This document shows, piece after piece, positions 34,863 through 42,672 of a stretch of DNA of 64,000 nt (positions are counted from its first letter, which is position 1; each line of letters opens with the position of its first letter). Source of the stretch: Pedobacter sp. MR2016-24 (GTDB lineage Bacteria > Bacteroidota > Bacteroidia > Sphingobacteriales > Sphingobacteriaceae); NCBI RefSeq assembly GCF_026239655.1, contig NZ_JAPIVO010000005.1, positions 62,001 to 126,000 on the forward strand, written 5' to 3'. The translations under genes and the position numbers were made by a program. Below the pieces are notes generated by a model. It searched no databases. It was given only the letters and a program-made list of their open reading frames with translations, and was not told the origin of the DNA.

Positions 34863-35774
34863 ATGAATATTGTAATTACAGGTTCCCTCGGGAACATAGG
34901 GAGACCCCTGACCAAAGAGTTGCTGCAAAAAGGACATTCGTTAACAGTGATTAGCAGCAGAGCCGGGCGAAAAGCTGAAATTGAAAAATTAGGTGCAAGG
35001 GCAGCAATCGGCACGATTCAGGACGCCGATTTTTTAACCAAAACTTTAACAGGTGCAGATATTGTTTACCTGATGGAAGCATGGGAAGGCATCGGCAGCA
35101 TGTTTGACAAAGACCTGGATTTTGTTAGTGCATTTCACCAGATTGGTAACAACTACAAGAAAGCAGTGGAGCAATCCGGAGTTAGACGGATTGTCCATTT
35201 AAGCAGTATAGGTGCACACACGGATAAAGGAACTGGTAGCCTTTTGGTGCATCATAGAGTAGAAAATATCCTAAAAGAATTACCTGATGATGTTTCCATC
35301 AAATTTATGAGGCCCGTAGGGTTTTACACCAATATTTTCAGGCAGCTGCAAAACATAAAAACAAGCAGAGCACTCATTCAAAGCTACGGAGGTGATCAAA
35401 AAGAGCCCTGGGTTTCTCCGCTGGATATTGCAGCAACCATCGTTGAAGAAATGGAAAAACCTTTTGAGGGAAGAACCGTGCATTACATAGCCAGTGAAGA
35501 AGTTTCTCCGAATGAAGTAGCTCAAACAATCGGTGAAGCGATTGGCCAGCCGGATTTGAAAGTATCGGTAATTCCCGGTGAACAAATACATGAAGGAATG
35601 TTAAGCGCAGGAATGAATGAGTGGATTGCCAATGGCTTTGTTGCCATGCAGACCGCCCAGGAAAATGGCAGTTTATACGAAGACTATTATCGGCACAAGC
35701 CTGTATTGGGAAAAGTGAAACTGGCAGACTTTGCCAAAGAATTTGCACAGGTATATCATCAGCAAACAAAATAA
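34863..35774 (+). CDS. NmrA-like NAD(P)H-binding protein
   Basis: About 303 residues. The Rossmann turn is IVITGSLGNIGRPLTKELL (TGSLGNIG) at the extreme N-terminus when starting at 34863. An upstream ATG at 34806 would add 19 hydrophobic residues and run through the inverted repeat, so it was rejected. The remainder (IVHLSSIGAHTDKGTG, WVSPLDIAATIVEEM) resembles NmrA/QorB-type quinone or NADP-sensing proteins. It forms a unit with the SDR (6-bp gap) and AraC genes downstream. Confidence 0.87.
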   Translation: MNIVITGSLGNIGRPLTKELLQKGHSLTVISSRAGRKAEIEKLGARAAIGTIQDADFLTKTLTGADIVYLMEAWEGIGSMFDKDLDFVSAFHQIGNNYKKAVEQSGVRRIVHLSSIGAHTDKGTGSLLVHHRVENILKELPDDVSIKFMRPVGFYTNIFRQLQNIKTSRALIQSYGGDQKEPWVSPLDIAATIVEEMEKPFEGRTVHYIASEEVSPNEVAQTIGEAIGQPDLKVSVIPGEQIHEGMLSAGMNEWIANGFVAMQTAQENGSLYEDYYRHKPVLGKVKLADFAKEFAQVYHQQTK

Positions 35775-35780
35775 ACGAAA

Positions 35781-36518
35781 ATGAGAACAGTATTAATTAC
35801 AGGTGCCAACAAAAGTATTGGCTTTGAAACTGCACGCCAGATGCTGCAAAATGGATATTATGTATTTCTGGGCAGCCGTACTTTAGAAAAAGGTCTGGTT
35901 GCTGCAGAACAGCTTAAGGCTGAAGGTTTGGCTAACGTACAAGCTATACAATTAGATGTTACGGATATTGAATCAGTAAATACGGCCCGTATAATGATCG
36001 GACAAAAAACAAAAGTGCTGGATGCATTGATTAACAATGCCGGTATTAACGGAGGTTTCCCGCAGTCTGCATTGGAAGCAAGCACCGACCAGTTTCAAAA
36101 GGTATTCGACACGAATTTATATGGTGTGGTGCGCGTTACGCAGGCATTTATTGATCTGCTGCGAAATTCCCCGCAACCCCGCATTGTTAATGTTTCTTCC
36201 AGTGGAGCGTCATTAACCTTACATAGTGATCCTACCTGGATATACTATACACATAAGGCAGCTTTATATCCCTCCTCAAAAGCTGCGCTTAATATGTACA
36301 CTATAGACCTGGCTTACGAATTAAGAGATACGGCCTTTAGAGTAAATGCAGTTTGCCCCGGCTTTGTAGCAACAGATTTTAACAATCATCGCGGAACCGG
36401 CACAGTTCAGGAAGCCGGTATCAGGATTGCTAAATATGCAATGATTGGTGAAGATGGGCCAACGGGACAGTTTATTGCTGAGGAATATAATCCTGAAACA
36501 GGACTTAGCCCCTGGTAA
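35781..36518 (+). CDS. SDR family oxidoreductase
   Basis: A 245-residue classical short-chain dehydrogenase: the coenzyme turn TGANKSIGFE (TGxxxGxG variant), LDVTDIES, INNAGINGG (NNAG), a catalytic Ser in NVSSSGA, and YPSSK as the YxxxK site. It is predicted to act on a carbonyl or alcohol with NAD(P); the substrate is unknown. It lies between the NmrA-like gene (6 bp) and an AraC gene (33 bp), so the three are likely co-transcribed. Confidence 0.92.
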   Translation: MRTVLITGANKSIGFETARQMLQNGYYVFLGSRTLEKGLVAAEQLKAEGLANVQAIQLDVTDIESVNTARIMIGQKTKVLDALINNAGINGGFPQSALEASTDQFQKVFDTNLYGVVRVTQAFIDLLRNSPQPRIVNVSSSGASLTLHSDPTWIYYTHKAALYPSSKAALNMYTIDLAYELRDTAFRVNAVCPGFVATDFNNHRGTGTVQEAGIRIAKYAMIGEDGPTGQFIAEEYNPETGLSPW

Positions 36519-36551
36519 TGCAAATCTCATTAAAACAAGTAAATTTACAAG

Positions 36552-37466
36552 ATGAAAAAGGAAGAAAAAACATTGCATAAGTTTGAATCCTTAAACGATT
36601 TTCACCGGGTGTTTGGGCTGCAAAAGCCCCTGCACCCACTCATCAGCTTTATTGATATCGCAGATATGAAGTATAATGCCGGGGAGTTAGCAGATTCAAT
36701 AGTGCTGGATTTCTATAAAATAGCCTACAAAACGCTTCTTTGCGGCAGAGCAAAATACGGACAAAACTATTACGATTTCGGGGAAGGCGGCTTAGTATTT
36801 ACGGCACCAAATCAGGTTTTTGAAAGTCCGGATGATAATGTTACTGCTGGATTTATATTGCTCGTTCATCCCGATTTTTTCCTCTCCTACCCCTTAGCGA
36901 AAAAAATCAGGCAATATGGCTTCTTCTCCTATGCCGCGAATGAAGCTCTCCATTTATCAGATCAGGAAAGGGGAACCATCATGTCTGTGTTTAAAATTAT
37001 TGATGAGGAACTGAAAAGCAGAATAGATGATTTTAGTCAGGATGTAATTATCTCACAAGTAGAGCTGTTATTGAATTACAGTAACCGCTTTTATAAGCGG
37101 CAATTCATTACACGCAAAGCTGTAAATAGCGACCTGCTGCAAAAACTGGAAGAAATTCTGGACGATTATTTTGATAAAGAGCAGTCATTAAAACTAGGCA
37201 TCCCCACTGTGCAGTATCTTTCAGGACAGCTAAATATTTCAGCAAGTTATTTAAGTGATATGTTACGCTCACTGACCGGACAAAATGCACAGCAACATAT
37301 TCACCACAAGCTGATCGAAAAAGGCAAGGAAAAATTGTCAACTACAAACCTCTCGATAAGTGAGATAGCCTATCACCTGGGTTTTGAACATGCACAGTCG
37401 TTCAGTAATTTATTCAGAAAAAAGACTAACTTCTCTCCTCTTGAATTCAGGCAGTCTTTTAATTAA
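36552..37466 (+). CDS. AraC family transcriptional regulator
   Basis: A 304-residue protein with a sensor domain of about 190 residues (YYDFGEGGLVFTAPNQVFE lies in the cupin-like part). The C-terminal HTH pair is VQYLSGQLNISASYLSDMLRS and ISEIAYHLGFEHAQSFSNLF. It closes the NmrA-SDR-AraC unit and probably autoregulates it. A 230-bp region without genes follows, which holds the enhancer-like palindromes and sigma54-like promoter of the next permease gene. Confidence 0.9.
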   Translation: MKKEEKTLHKFESLNDFHRVFGLQKPLHPLISFIDIADMKYNAGELADSIVLDFYKIAYKTLLCGRAKYGQNYYDFGEGGLVFTAPNQVFESPDDNVTAGFILLVHPDFFLSYPLAKKIRQYGFFSYAANEALHLSDQERGTIMSVFKIIDEELKSRIDDFSQDVIISQVELLLNYSNRFYKRQFITRKAVNSDLLQKLEEILDDYFDKEQSLKLGIPTVQYLSGQLNISASYLSDMLRSLTGQNAQQHIHHKLIEKGKEKLSTTNLSISEIAYHLGFEHAQSFSNLFRKKTNFSPLEFRQSFN

Positions 37467-37513
37467 GAAAATGTACCTTCAGCTATGACCAGCATCATCC
37501 TTCAAAATGACAC

Positions 37514-37529
37514 TGTCCATTGGCGTACA
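37514..37529 (+). promoter_or_regulatory. Distal enhancer-like palindrome, permease 2
   Basis: TGTCCATTGGCGTACA fits TGTCCR-N4-YGNACA. Its centre is exactly 21 bp from the proximal site at 37535-37550, the same spacing as upstream of permease 1. Confidence 0.6.
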
Positions 37530-37534
37530 TACAG

Positions 37535-37550
37535 CGTCCGATATTGAACA
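37535..37550 (+). promoter_or_regulatory. Promoter-proximal enhancer-like palindrome, permease 2
   Basis: CGTCCGATATTGAACA is 15/16 identical to the proximal site upstream of permease 1 (first base C for T). Its centre is 72 bp upstream of the -24 GG dinucleotide. Confidence 0.65.
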
Positions 37551-37611
37551 ACGAACACTCAGATAAAAACATATATACCTACTATTCAATGGTTTAAAAA
37601 CTGAATTAAAT

Positions 37612-37628
37612 TTGGCATGTGAATAGCA
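37612..37628 (+). promoter_or_regulatory. Sigma54-type -24/-12 promoter of the second FtsX permease
   Basis: TTGGCATGTGAATAGCA has the invariant GG and GC separated by 10 bp. It fits TGGCAYG-N4-TTGC with one mismatch in the -12 element. Transcription would start about 58 bp before the ATG at 37697. An RpoN-dependent promoter is inferred. Confidence 0.65.
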
Positions 37629-37696
37629 AACCGGGATGATAATTGAATAAGAAAGAAAAAAATCATCCTATTAATTTTCACAGCAATACACAAGAC

Positions 37697-40066
37697 ATGT
37701 TCAGATTAAACTTAAAAATCGCATTGCGAAATCTCTGGAAAAATAAAGGCTTTGCCTTCATCAATGTAGGCGGTTTGGGTATAGGACTTGCAAGCTGTAT
37801 GATTTTGTTACTCTATGTAAGCTATGAATGGGGATATGATAAACAGTTTAGTAATCACGGAAACACTTATGTAGTTTATCAAAATACCCCTTCCAGTGGT
37901 AAAGTGTTTAGCTGGGCATGGACACCAAATGCTATGGCTCAGGAAGTAAAGGAAAAAATCCCGGGAGTGGAATATGCATCGCATTCAACCTATCCACGTC
38001 CGAATCTGATTACCTATGGTGAAAAGAAATTAAAGGAAACCGGCGTTTTCACCGACCCTGCCTTCATTAAAATATTGAATTATAAATTTATTAAGGGCAA
38101 TCCCAACGCTGCGCTGAAAGAGATCAACTCCATCATCCTGACAAAAAGCTTCGCAGAGAAATTATTCGGGAATGAGGATCCAATCAACAAAACAGTAAAG
38201 CTGGATAATGCAGACATATTAAAAGTTGACGCGGTAATTGAGGATGTTCCGGCCAATAACAGTATTCGCTTTCAGTATCTGATGCCATGGGCACTGTTCG
38301 AAAAGCGGGAATCCTGGGCTCAGGGTGTGAATTGGGGTAATAACATGTGTCTTACATTAGTACAACTCAGAAATTCTGATGCTTTCGAAAATGCAAATGC
38401 GCAAATAAAAGACATCTACAAACGTAACCAAAAAGGGAGTATCAGTGAAGCATTGTTGTTTCCTCTGGACAAATGGCATTTATACGATGACTTTGTGAAC
38501 GGGAAGTCTGTAGGCGGAAAGATTGATCAGCTGAAGATTTTTATTTTACTTGCTTTTTGTATATTAATGATAGCCTGCGTAAACTTTATGAATCTGTCTA
38601 CGGCGAGTTCCGAAAAGAGAGCTAAAGAAGTTGGTGTACGAAAGGCAATCGGCTCGTCGCGCAAATCATTAATTGGTCAGTTCCTGCTGGAATCACTTAT
38701 TCTGGCAGCAATGAGCACCATTCTTGCCTTTGTACTTACAGAAGTAACGCTGCCTTACTTCAATCAGTTATTGGATCTGCAACTCACTATTCAATATGAT
38801 AACTGGCGCTTTTGGCTGATTCTTGCCAGTCTGATCATTTTTACCGGCTTGATAGCCGGAAGTTATCCTGCGCTTTACCTCTCCTCTTTCGAACCTGTTC
38901 AGGTACTTAAAGGTTTCAATGTGAAGGCAGGAAGTGCTGTTTCCATCAGGAAGGTATTGGTGGTTTTTCAGTTTATATTTGCTGTTTGTCTCATTATCTG
39001 TACGACAGTAATCTATCAGCAGCTCTCTTTTATAAAAGGCAAACCTATTGGATATGATAAACATAACTTGCTGCAATTGGCTGTTCAGGGAAGTCTAAGA
39101 AACACGAGCAAACTCGACTTACTGAAAGACCAGTTATTAAAATCGGGAGCAGCAACAACGGTATCCTTCTTTAGTTATGATATCAGTGAGGGCGGCAATA
39201 ACACGATGGATGTATACTGGCCGGGTAAAGATCCGAAACAAGATGTTCTTTTTAATCAGCGTGGTATAGGCTATGATTTTACTAAGACCATCGGATCGGA
39301 ACTCATTGCCGGAAGGGAGTTTTCTGCAAAATTCCCAAATGATTCAACACATATGCTGTTGAACGAGTCTGCTGTTAAAACGATGGGATTAAAAGAACCT
39401 TTAGGCAAGGTAGTGAAATGGAACGACAGAGACTGGACTGTTGTAGGTGTTGTTAAAGACTTCGTAGTCGAGTCTGCTTATCAGAGAGTTGCACCGATGA
39501 TGTTTTACCCGATCAACTTTAGTGGTGCAGAAACCGTATTGATTCGTTTAAATCCTTCATCAAACGTAGGAAATTCATTAATAAAAATTGATGAGATAGT
39601 TCATGATATGGAGCCAAATTTTCCGGTAGACCGTAAGTTCGTTGATGAAAGTTTTGCTTTGAAATTTAAGAATGAACAGCTTCTGGGAACGCTATCTAAC
39701 TGGTTTGGTGGCTTTGCGATCTTTATTTCCTGCTTAGGGTTATTCGGACTCGCCTTGTTTATGGCAGAGCAGCGTAAGCGGGAAATCAGCATCCGTAAAG
39801 TATTAGGTGCAAGTACGGCAAATATTTTGACACTACTCAACAGGGACTTCATCAGGCTGGTAGCTATTGCTAATCTCATTGCCTTTCCCTTAGCCTATAT
39901 TATCATTGATAAGTGGCTTTCGGCATTTGAATATCGGGTGTCAATTTCAGTTATACCATTTATCCTGGCCATCAGCCTATCCGTTTTGATAGCCATTTTA
40001 ACGGTGAGTATTCAATCCGTAAAGGTAGCCAAAGCGAATCCTGTTGATGCACTGAAATATGAATAG
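37697..40066 (+). CDS. FtsX/MacB-type ABC transporter permease (orphan)
   Basis: A 789-residue inner-membrane protein, paralogue of the permease at 4889-7264. It begins MFRLNLKIALRNLW against MYRLNLKIALRNLW there, and both end ANPVDALKYE. The layout is anchor, MacB_PCD periplasmic domain, three FtsX helices (SSEKRAKEVGVRKAIGSS at the first loop), second anchor and periplasmic domain, and final helices (KREISIRKVLGAS). A TTG at 37643 would extend the frame, but the ATG at 37697 matches the paralogue start and leaves room for the promoter. No ATPase gene is adjacent. Confidence 0.9.
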   Translation: MFRLNLKIALRNLWKNKGFAFINVGGLGIGLASCMILLLYVSYEWGYDKQFSNHGNTYVVYQNTPSSGKVFSWAWTPNAMAQEVKEKIPGVEYASHSTYPRPNLITYGEKKLKETGVFTDPAFIKILNYKFIKGNPNAALKEINSIILTKSFAEKLFGNEDPINKTVKLDNADILKVDAVIEDVPANNSIRFQYLMPWALFEKRESWAQGVNWGNNMCLTLVQLRNSDAFENANAQIKDIYKRNQKGSISEALLFPLDKWHLYDDFVNGKSVGGKIDQLKIFILLAFCILMIACVNFMNLSTASSEKRAKEVGVRKAIGSSRKSLIGQFLLESLILAAMSTILAFVLTEVTLPYFNQLLDLQLTIQYDNWRFWLILASLIIFTGLIAGSYPALYLSSFEPVQVLKGFNVKAGSAVSIRKVLVVFQFIFAVCLIICTTVIYQQLSFIKGKPIGYDKHNLLQLAVQGSLRNTSKLDLLKDQLLKSGAATTVSFFSYDISEGGNNTMDVYWPGKDPKQDVLFNQRGIGYDFTKTIGSELIAGREFSAKFPNDSTHMLLNESAVKTMGLKEPLGKVVKWNDRDWTVVGVVKDFVVESAYQRVAPMMFYPINFSGAETVLIRLNPSSNVGNSLIKIDEIVHDMEPNFPVDRKFVDESFALKFKNEQLLGTLSNWFGGFAIFISCLGLFGLALFMAEQRKREISIRKVLGASTANILTLLNRDFIRLVAIANLIAFPLAYIIIDKWLSAFEYRVSISVIPFILAISLSVLIAILTVSIQSVKVAKANPVDALKYE

Positions 40067-40106
40067 CTCATTTAAATTGCGTCACTAATGGAAAAAACGA
40101 CGATCA

Positions 40107-40151
40107 GATGATCATTAGGTAAGCATCGCTGATTTCGCTTGCCTGATCATC
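40107..40151 (+). terminator. Stem-loop downstream of the second permease gene
   Basis: GATGATCA pairs with TGATCATC and, past a 3-nt bulge, GGTAAGC pairs with GCTTGCC (one G-T), around a 12-nt loop. The T tract after it is poor, so it may be a weak or factor-assisted terminator. Confidence 0.4.
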
Positions 40152-40240
40152 ATTTCAATCATTTTATGATATTATTTTATCGTTGAGCTATTAAGCACTG
40201 TAAGATTCTATATCATTGCAGTATAGCATACATTCGCATA

Positions 40241-41344
40241 ATGAAACTTAAAACCCTGCACCTGCTTTTATTTTTTTTATTACTGACTTACTTTTCAAAA
40301 GCCAATGTAAGACAGGATCACCTGGATACATTATACGCTCCTAAACTGAAACCTTACGGCAGATATTTATTTAACGAAAATAATCAGCTGGAGATGATTA
40401 GCTCAGCAGTTCATTTTGGCATTAAATTTAAAGGTGAAAGCTGCAGGATTTTTGCCTCTCTAAAAGATAAACAAGCCCACAATTATATACAATACGAAAT
40501 TGATGGGGTTTATCAGCATCGGATAAGAATCAATGGTAATCTCAAAGAACCCATAATCATAAAAGCCGGTGGTAACGGTGAGCATAGCTTATGGATTTAT
40601 AAAGCCACGGAAGCACATACCGGAGCGATTCAGATTTCAAAGATTGTGGCAGATGGCGTAAAATCCATTGCAGTTCTGAAAGCACCACTGATTGAATTTA
40701 TTGGAAACAGCATTACCTGCGGAGCAGCATCAGACTTTTCATTGTTTCCGTGTGGAACAGGCGAATATCATGATCAGCATAATGCATATATGGCTTATGG
40801 ACCGAGAGTCGCCAGGAAACTGGGGATGAACTACCTGTTAAGCAGTGTAAGTGGCATTGGAATTTACAGAATGTGGAACATGGATGGTCCTTCTATGCCT
40901 CAGGTTTATGAGCATGTAGATTTTCAGCCCGGTAGCCCGCATAAATGGGATTTCAAAAAATACAGCCCGAAGATTGTGAGTATTGCTCTAGGGACCAATG
41001 ATTTAAGTACCGGGGATGGAAAAACAAATAGAAAGCCATTTGATGAGACTATTTTTATAGAAAGATATGTTGACTTTATCAGACTTGTAAAGTCCAGATA
41101 TCCAAAAGCACAAATAGCGCTTTTAAGCAGCCCGATGATAAAGAACGCACAAAAGGAACTATTGGAAAGGTCCCTTCAAATTATAAAAGTGAAAATCGAC
41201 GCTCTGTATCAGAAAGACAAGAAAGTTAAAACGTTCTTTTTTCCGGCAATGGAGCCTCGCGGCTGTTCAGGACATCCCAGTGTAGACGATCATTCGATTT
41301 TAGCAGATCAGTTATTACCTTTTTATCAGTCGCTGCTTAAATAA
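40241..41344 (+). CDS. SGNH/GDSL esterase (CE2-like), secreted
   Basis: A 367-residue protein with a signal peptide (LLFFLLLTYFSKANV, cleavage near 21). An N-terminal beta domain (about 35-145) precedes a SGNH hydrolase domain: GNSITCG (nucleophile S157), a Gly in the SSVSGIGIYR region, ALGTNDLS (Asn of block III), and a C-terminal GHPSVDDH. This two-domain order is that of CE2 carbohydrate acetyl esterases, which deacetylate plant polysaccharides. The substrate is unproven. Confidence 0.87.
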   Translation: MKLKTLHLLLFFLLLTYFSKANVRQDHLDTLYAPKLKPYGRYLFNENNQLEMISSAVHFGIKFKGESCRIFASLKDKQAHNYIQYEIDGVYQHRIRINGNLKEPIIIKAGGNGEHSLWIYKATEAHTGAIQISKIVADGVKSIAVLKAPLIEFIGNSITCGAASDFSLFPCGTGEYHDQHNAYMAYGPRVARKLGMNYLLSSVSGIGIYRMWNMDGPSMPQVYEHVDFQPGSPHKWDFKKYSPKIVSIALGTNDLSTGDGKTNRKPFDETIFIERYVDFIRLVKSRYPKAQIALLSSPMIKNAQKELLERSLQIIKVKIDALYQKDKKVKTFFFPAMEPRGCSGHPSVDDHSILADQLLPFYQSLLK

Positions 41345-41381
41345 TGAGACAGGTAATCCAAATGCTCTCTTAAAGAGGTTC

Positions 41382-42581
41382 CTATGGTAGCAATTTACTT
41401 ATTTCCAGGACAGCGGCGCATAAGCCATCAATTTCTTCCTCTGTATTGTAATAATGAACAGATGCCCTCACCACACTTGTTAACTGATTTTTATCCATGT
41501 AATATAAAGTAGATTTTGCCATGGCTACGGATACATTTATCTTTTTAGCGGCCAGTTTAATTTTAATCTCCTGCGGTGTTATACCCTCAATTGAAAAAGT
41601 GACGATACCACATTTTTGTTTACCGGTATCATGAAGGGTTACTCCATCTATAGTTTCCAGGTTCTGGCGTAATGAGGCTGACAATAGCTGTATCCTTGTC
41701 CAGATCCTGTCTACACCAATGTGGAGTGCATAGGCTACCGCTCTCCCCAAACCAAGGGTAAGTGCCCGGTTTTTTTCATACAGCTCGAACCTGCGACCAT
41801 CATCTCTCAATTTATATGCTGTAGTGGTAACCCATTCCGCATTAAATCCATCAATGGCAGTTAATCGCAGCTGATCACGAATTTCCTTTCTAACGAACAA
41901 GAAACCTGTTCCACGCGGTGCGCGCAGATATTTACGACCAGTAACGGAAAGCATATCACAACCTATTTCCTTTACATCAATGGGAACCTGACCAGCACTC
42001 TGGCAAGCATCCAGCAGATAGAGAATACCATATTTACGCGCTATGGCTCCTATCGCTGCAATAGGCATCATCCCTCCGGTGCCTGATGCTATGTGGGTGA
42101 TAGCCAGTAATTTTGTCTTCGGGGATATTGCCTCTTCTAACGCCGGCAGAGAAAAATTACCATACTCGTCATTAGGGATCACTTTAATACAAATACCATC
42201 ACGTTTTTGGACATGTAAAAATCCGATGAGATTGGTAACATATTCCATCTCACAAGTAATGATCTCATCTCCTTTGCTGAAAGCTATACCATTGAAAGCA
42301 ATCATCCAGGCTGCACTTGCGCTTTCCAGAATCGCAATCTCATCACTATCTGCGTTGATGAGCTGTGCAATCAAATCATAAGTACGCAGTAATTCTGGCT
42401 GATACATGGCTTCAGCTTCATATCCGCCCATGGTAGCTTCGGCTTCCAGATAGTTAATCATTGTAGTTAAAACTTCATCTGGAGGCAAAGATGCGCCAGC
42501 ATTATTGAAATGAGTAAGGTTTGCCGTGCCTTTGGTCTCCTGTCTGAATTGCAGTACTTCTTGTTCGCTTATAGAATTCAT
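41382..42581 (-). CDS. Class V aminotransferase (cysteine desulfurase-like fold)
   Basis: A 399-residue PLP enzyme. The PLP phosphate site is near ILESASAAWMIAFNG, the cofactor Asp lies in LLDACQSAGQVPIDV, and the Schiff-base lysine is K217 in TGRKYLRAPRGTGFL. The fold family includes desulfurases, isopenicillin N epimerase-like racemases and kynureninase relatives; the Arg-rich motif does not settle which. It is divergent from the MocR regulator gene over a 91-bp gap with direct repeats, so it is probably the regulator's target. Confidence 0.88.
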   Translation of the reverse strand: MNSISEQEVLQFRQETKGTANLTHFNNAGASLPPDEVLTTMINYLEAEATMGGYEAEAMYQPELLRTYDLIAQLINADSDEIAILESASAAWMIAFNGIAFSKGDEIITCEMEYVTNLIGFLHVQKRDGICIKVIPNDEYGNFSLPALEEAISPKTKLLAITHIASGTGGMMPIAAIGAIARKYGILYLLDACQSAGQVPIDVKEIGCDMLSVTGRKYLRAPRGTGFLFVRKEIRDQLRLTAIDGFNAEWVTTTAYKLRDDGRRFELYEKNRALTLGLGRAVAYALHIGVDRIWTRIQLLSASLRQNLETIDGVTLHDTGKQKCGIVTFSIEGITPQEIKIKLAAKKINVSVAMAKSTLYYMDKNQLTSVVRASVHYYNTEEEIDGLCAAVLEISKLLP

Positions 42582-42630
42582 AGCTGTTTGATTAATTATT
42601 TAACAAAGTAAAAGTATATTATCATAGCAA

Positions 42631-42639
42631 AACAGATTC
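42631..42639 (+). promoter_or_regulatory. Direct repeat copy 1, candidate MocR operator
   Basis: AACAGATTC occurs here and again exactly 30 bp downstream (42661-42669). It lies upstream of the -7 box. It is also part of an imperfect inverted repeat with CAAAAC and GTTTTG arms (42629-42647). Confidence 0.5.
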
Positions 42640-42647
42640 AGTTTTGT

Positions 42648-42655
42648 TAATTTTG
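42648..42655 (+). promoter_or_regulatory. -7 promoter box of the MocR gene
   Basis: TAATTTTG matches TAnnTTTG and lies between the two AACAGATTC repeats, 17 bp before the ATG at 42673. The leader would be short. Confidence 0.5.
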
Positions 42656-42660
42656 ACCAT

Positions 42661-42669
42661 AACAGATTC
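42661..42669 (+). promoter_or_regulatory. Direct repeat copy 2, candidate MocR operator
   Basis: Second exact AACAGATTC, 3 bp before the MocR start codon. Tandem direct repeats about three helical turns apart fit the way dimeric MocR proteins bind (family knowledge); autoregulation is inferred. Confidence 0.5.
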
Positions 42670-42672
42670 CAA

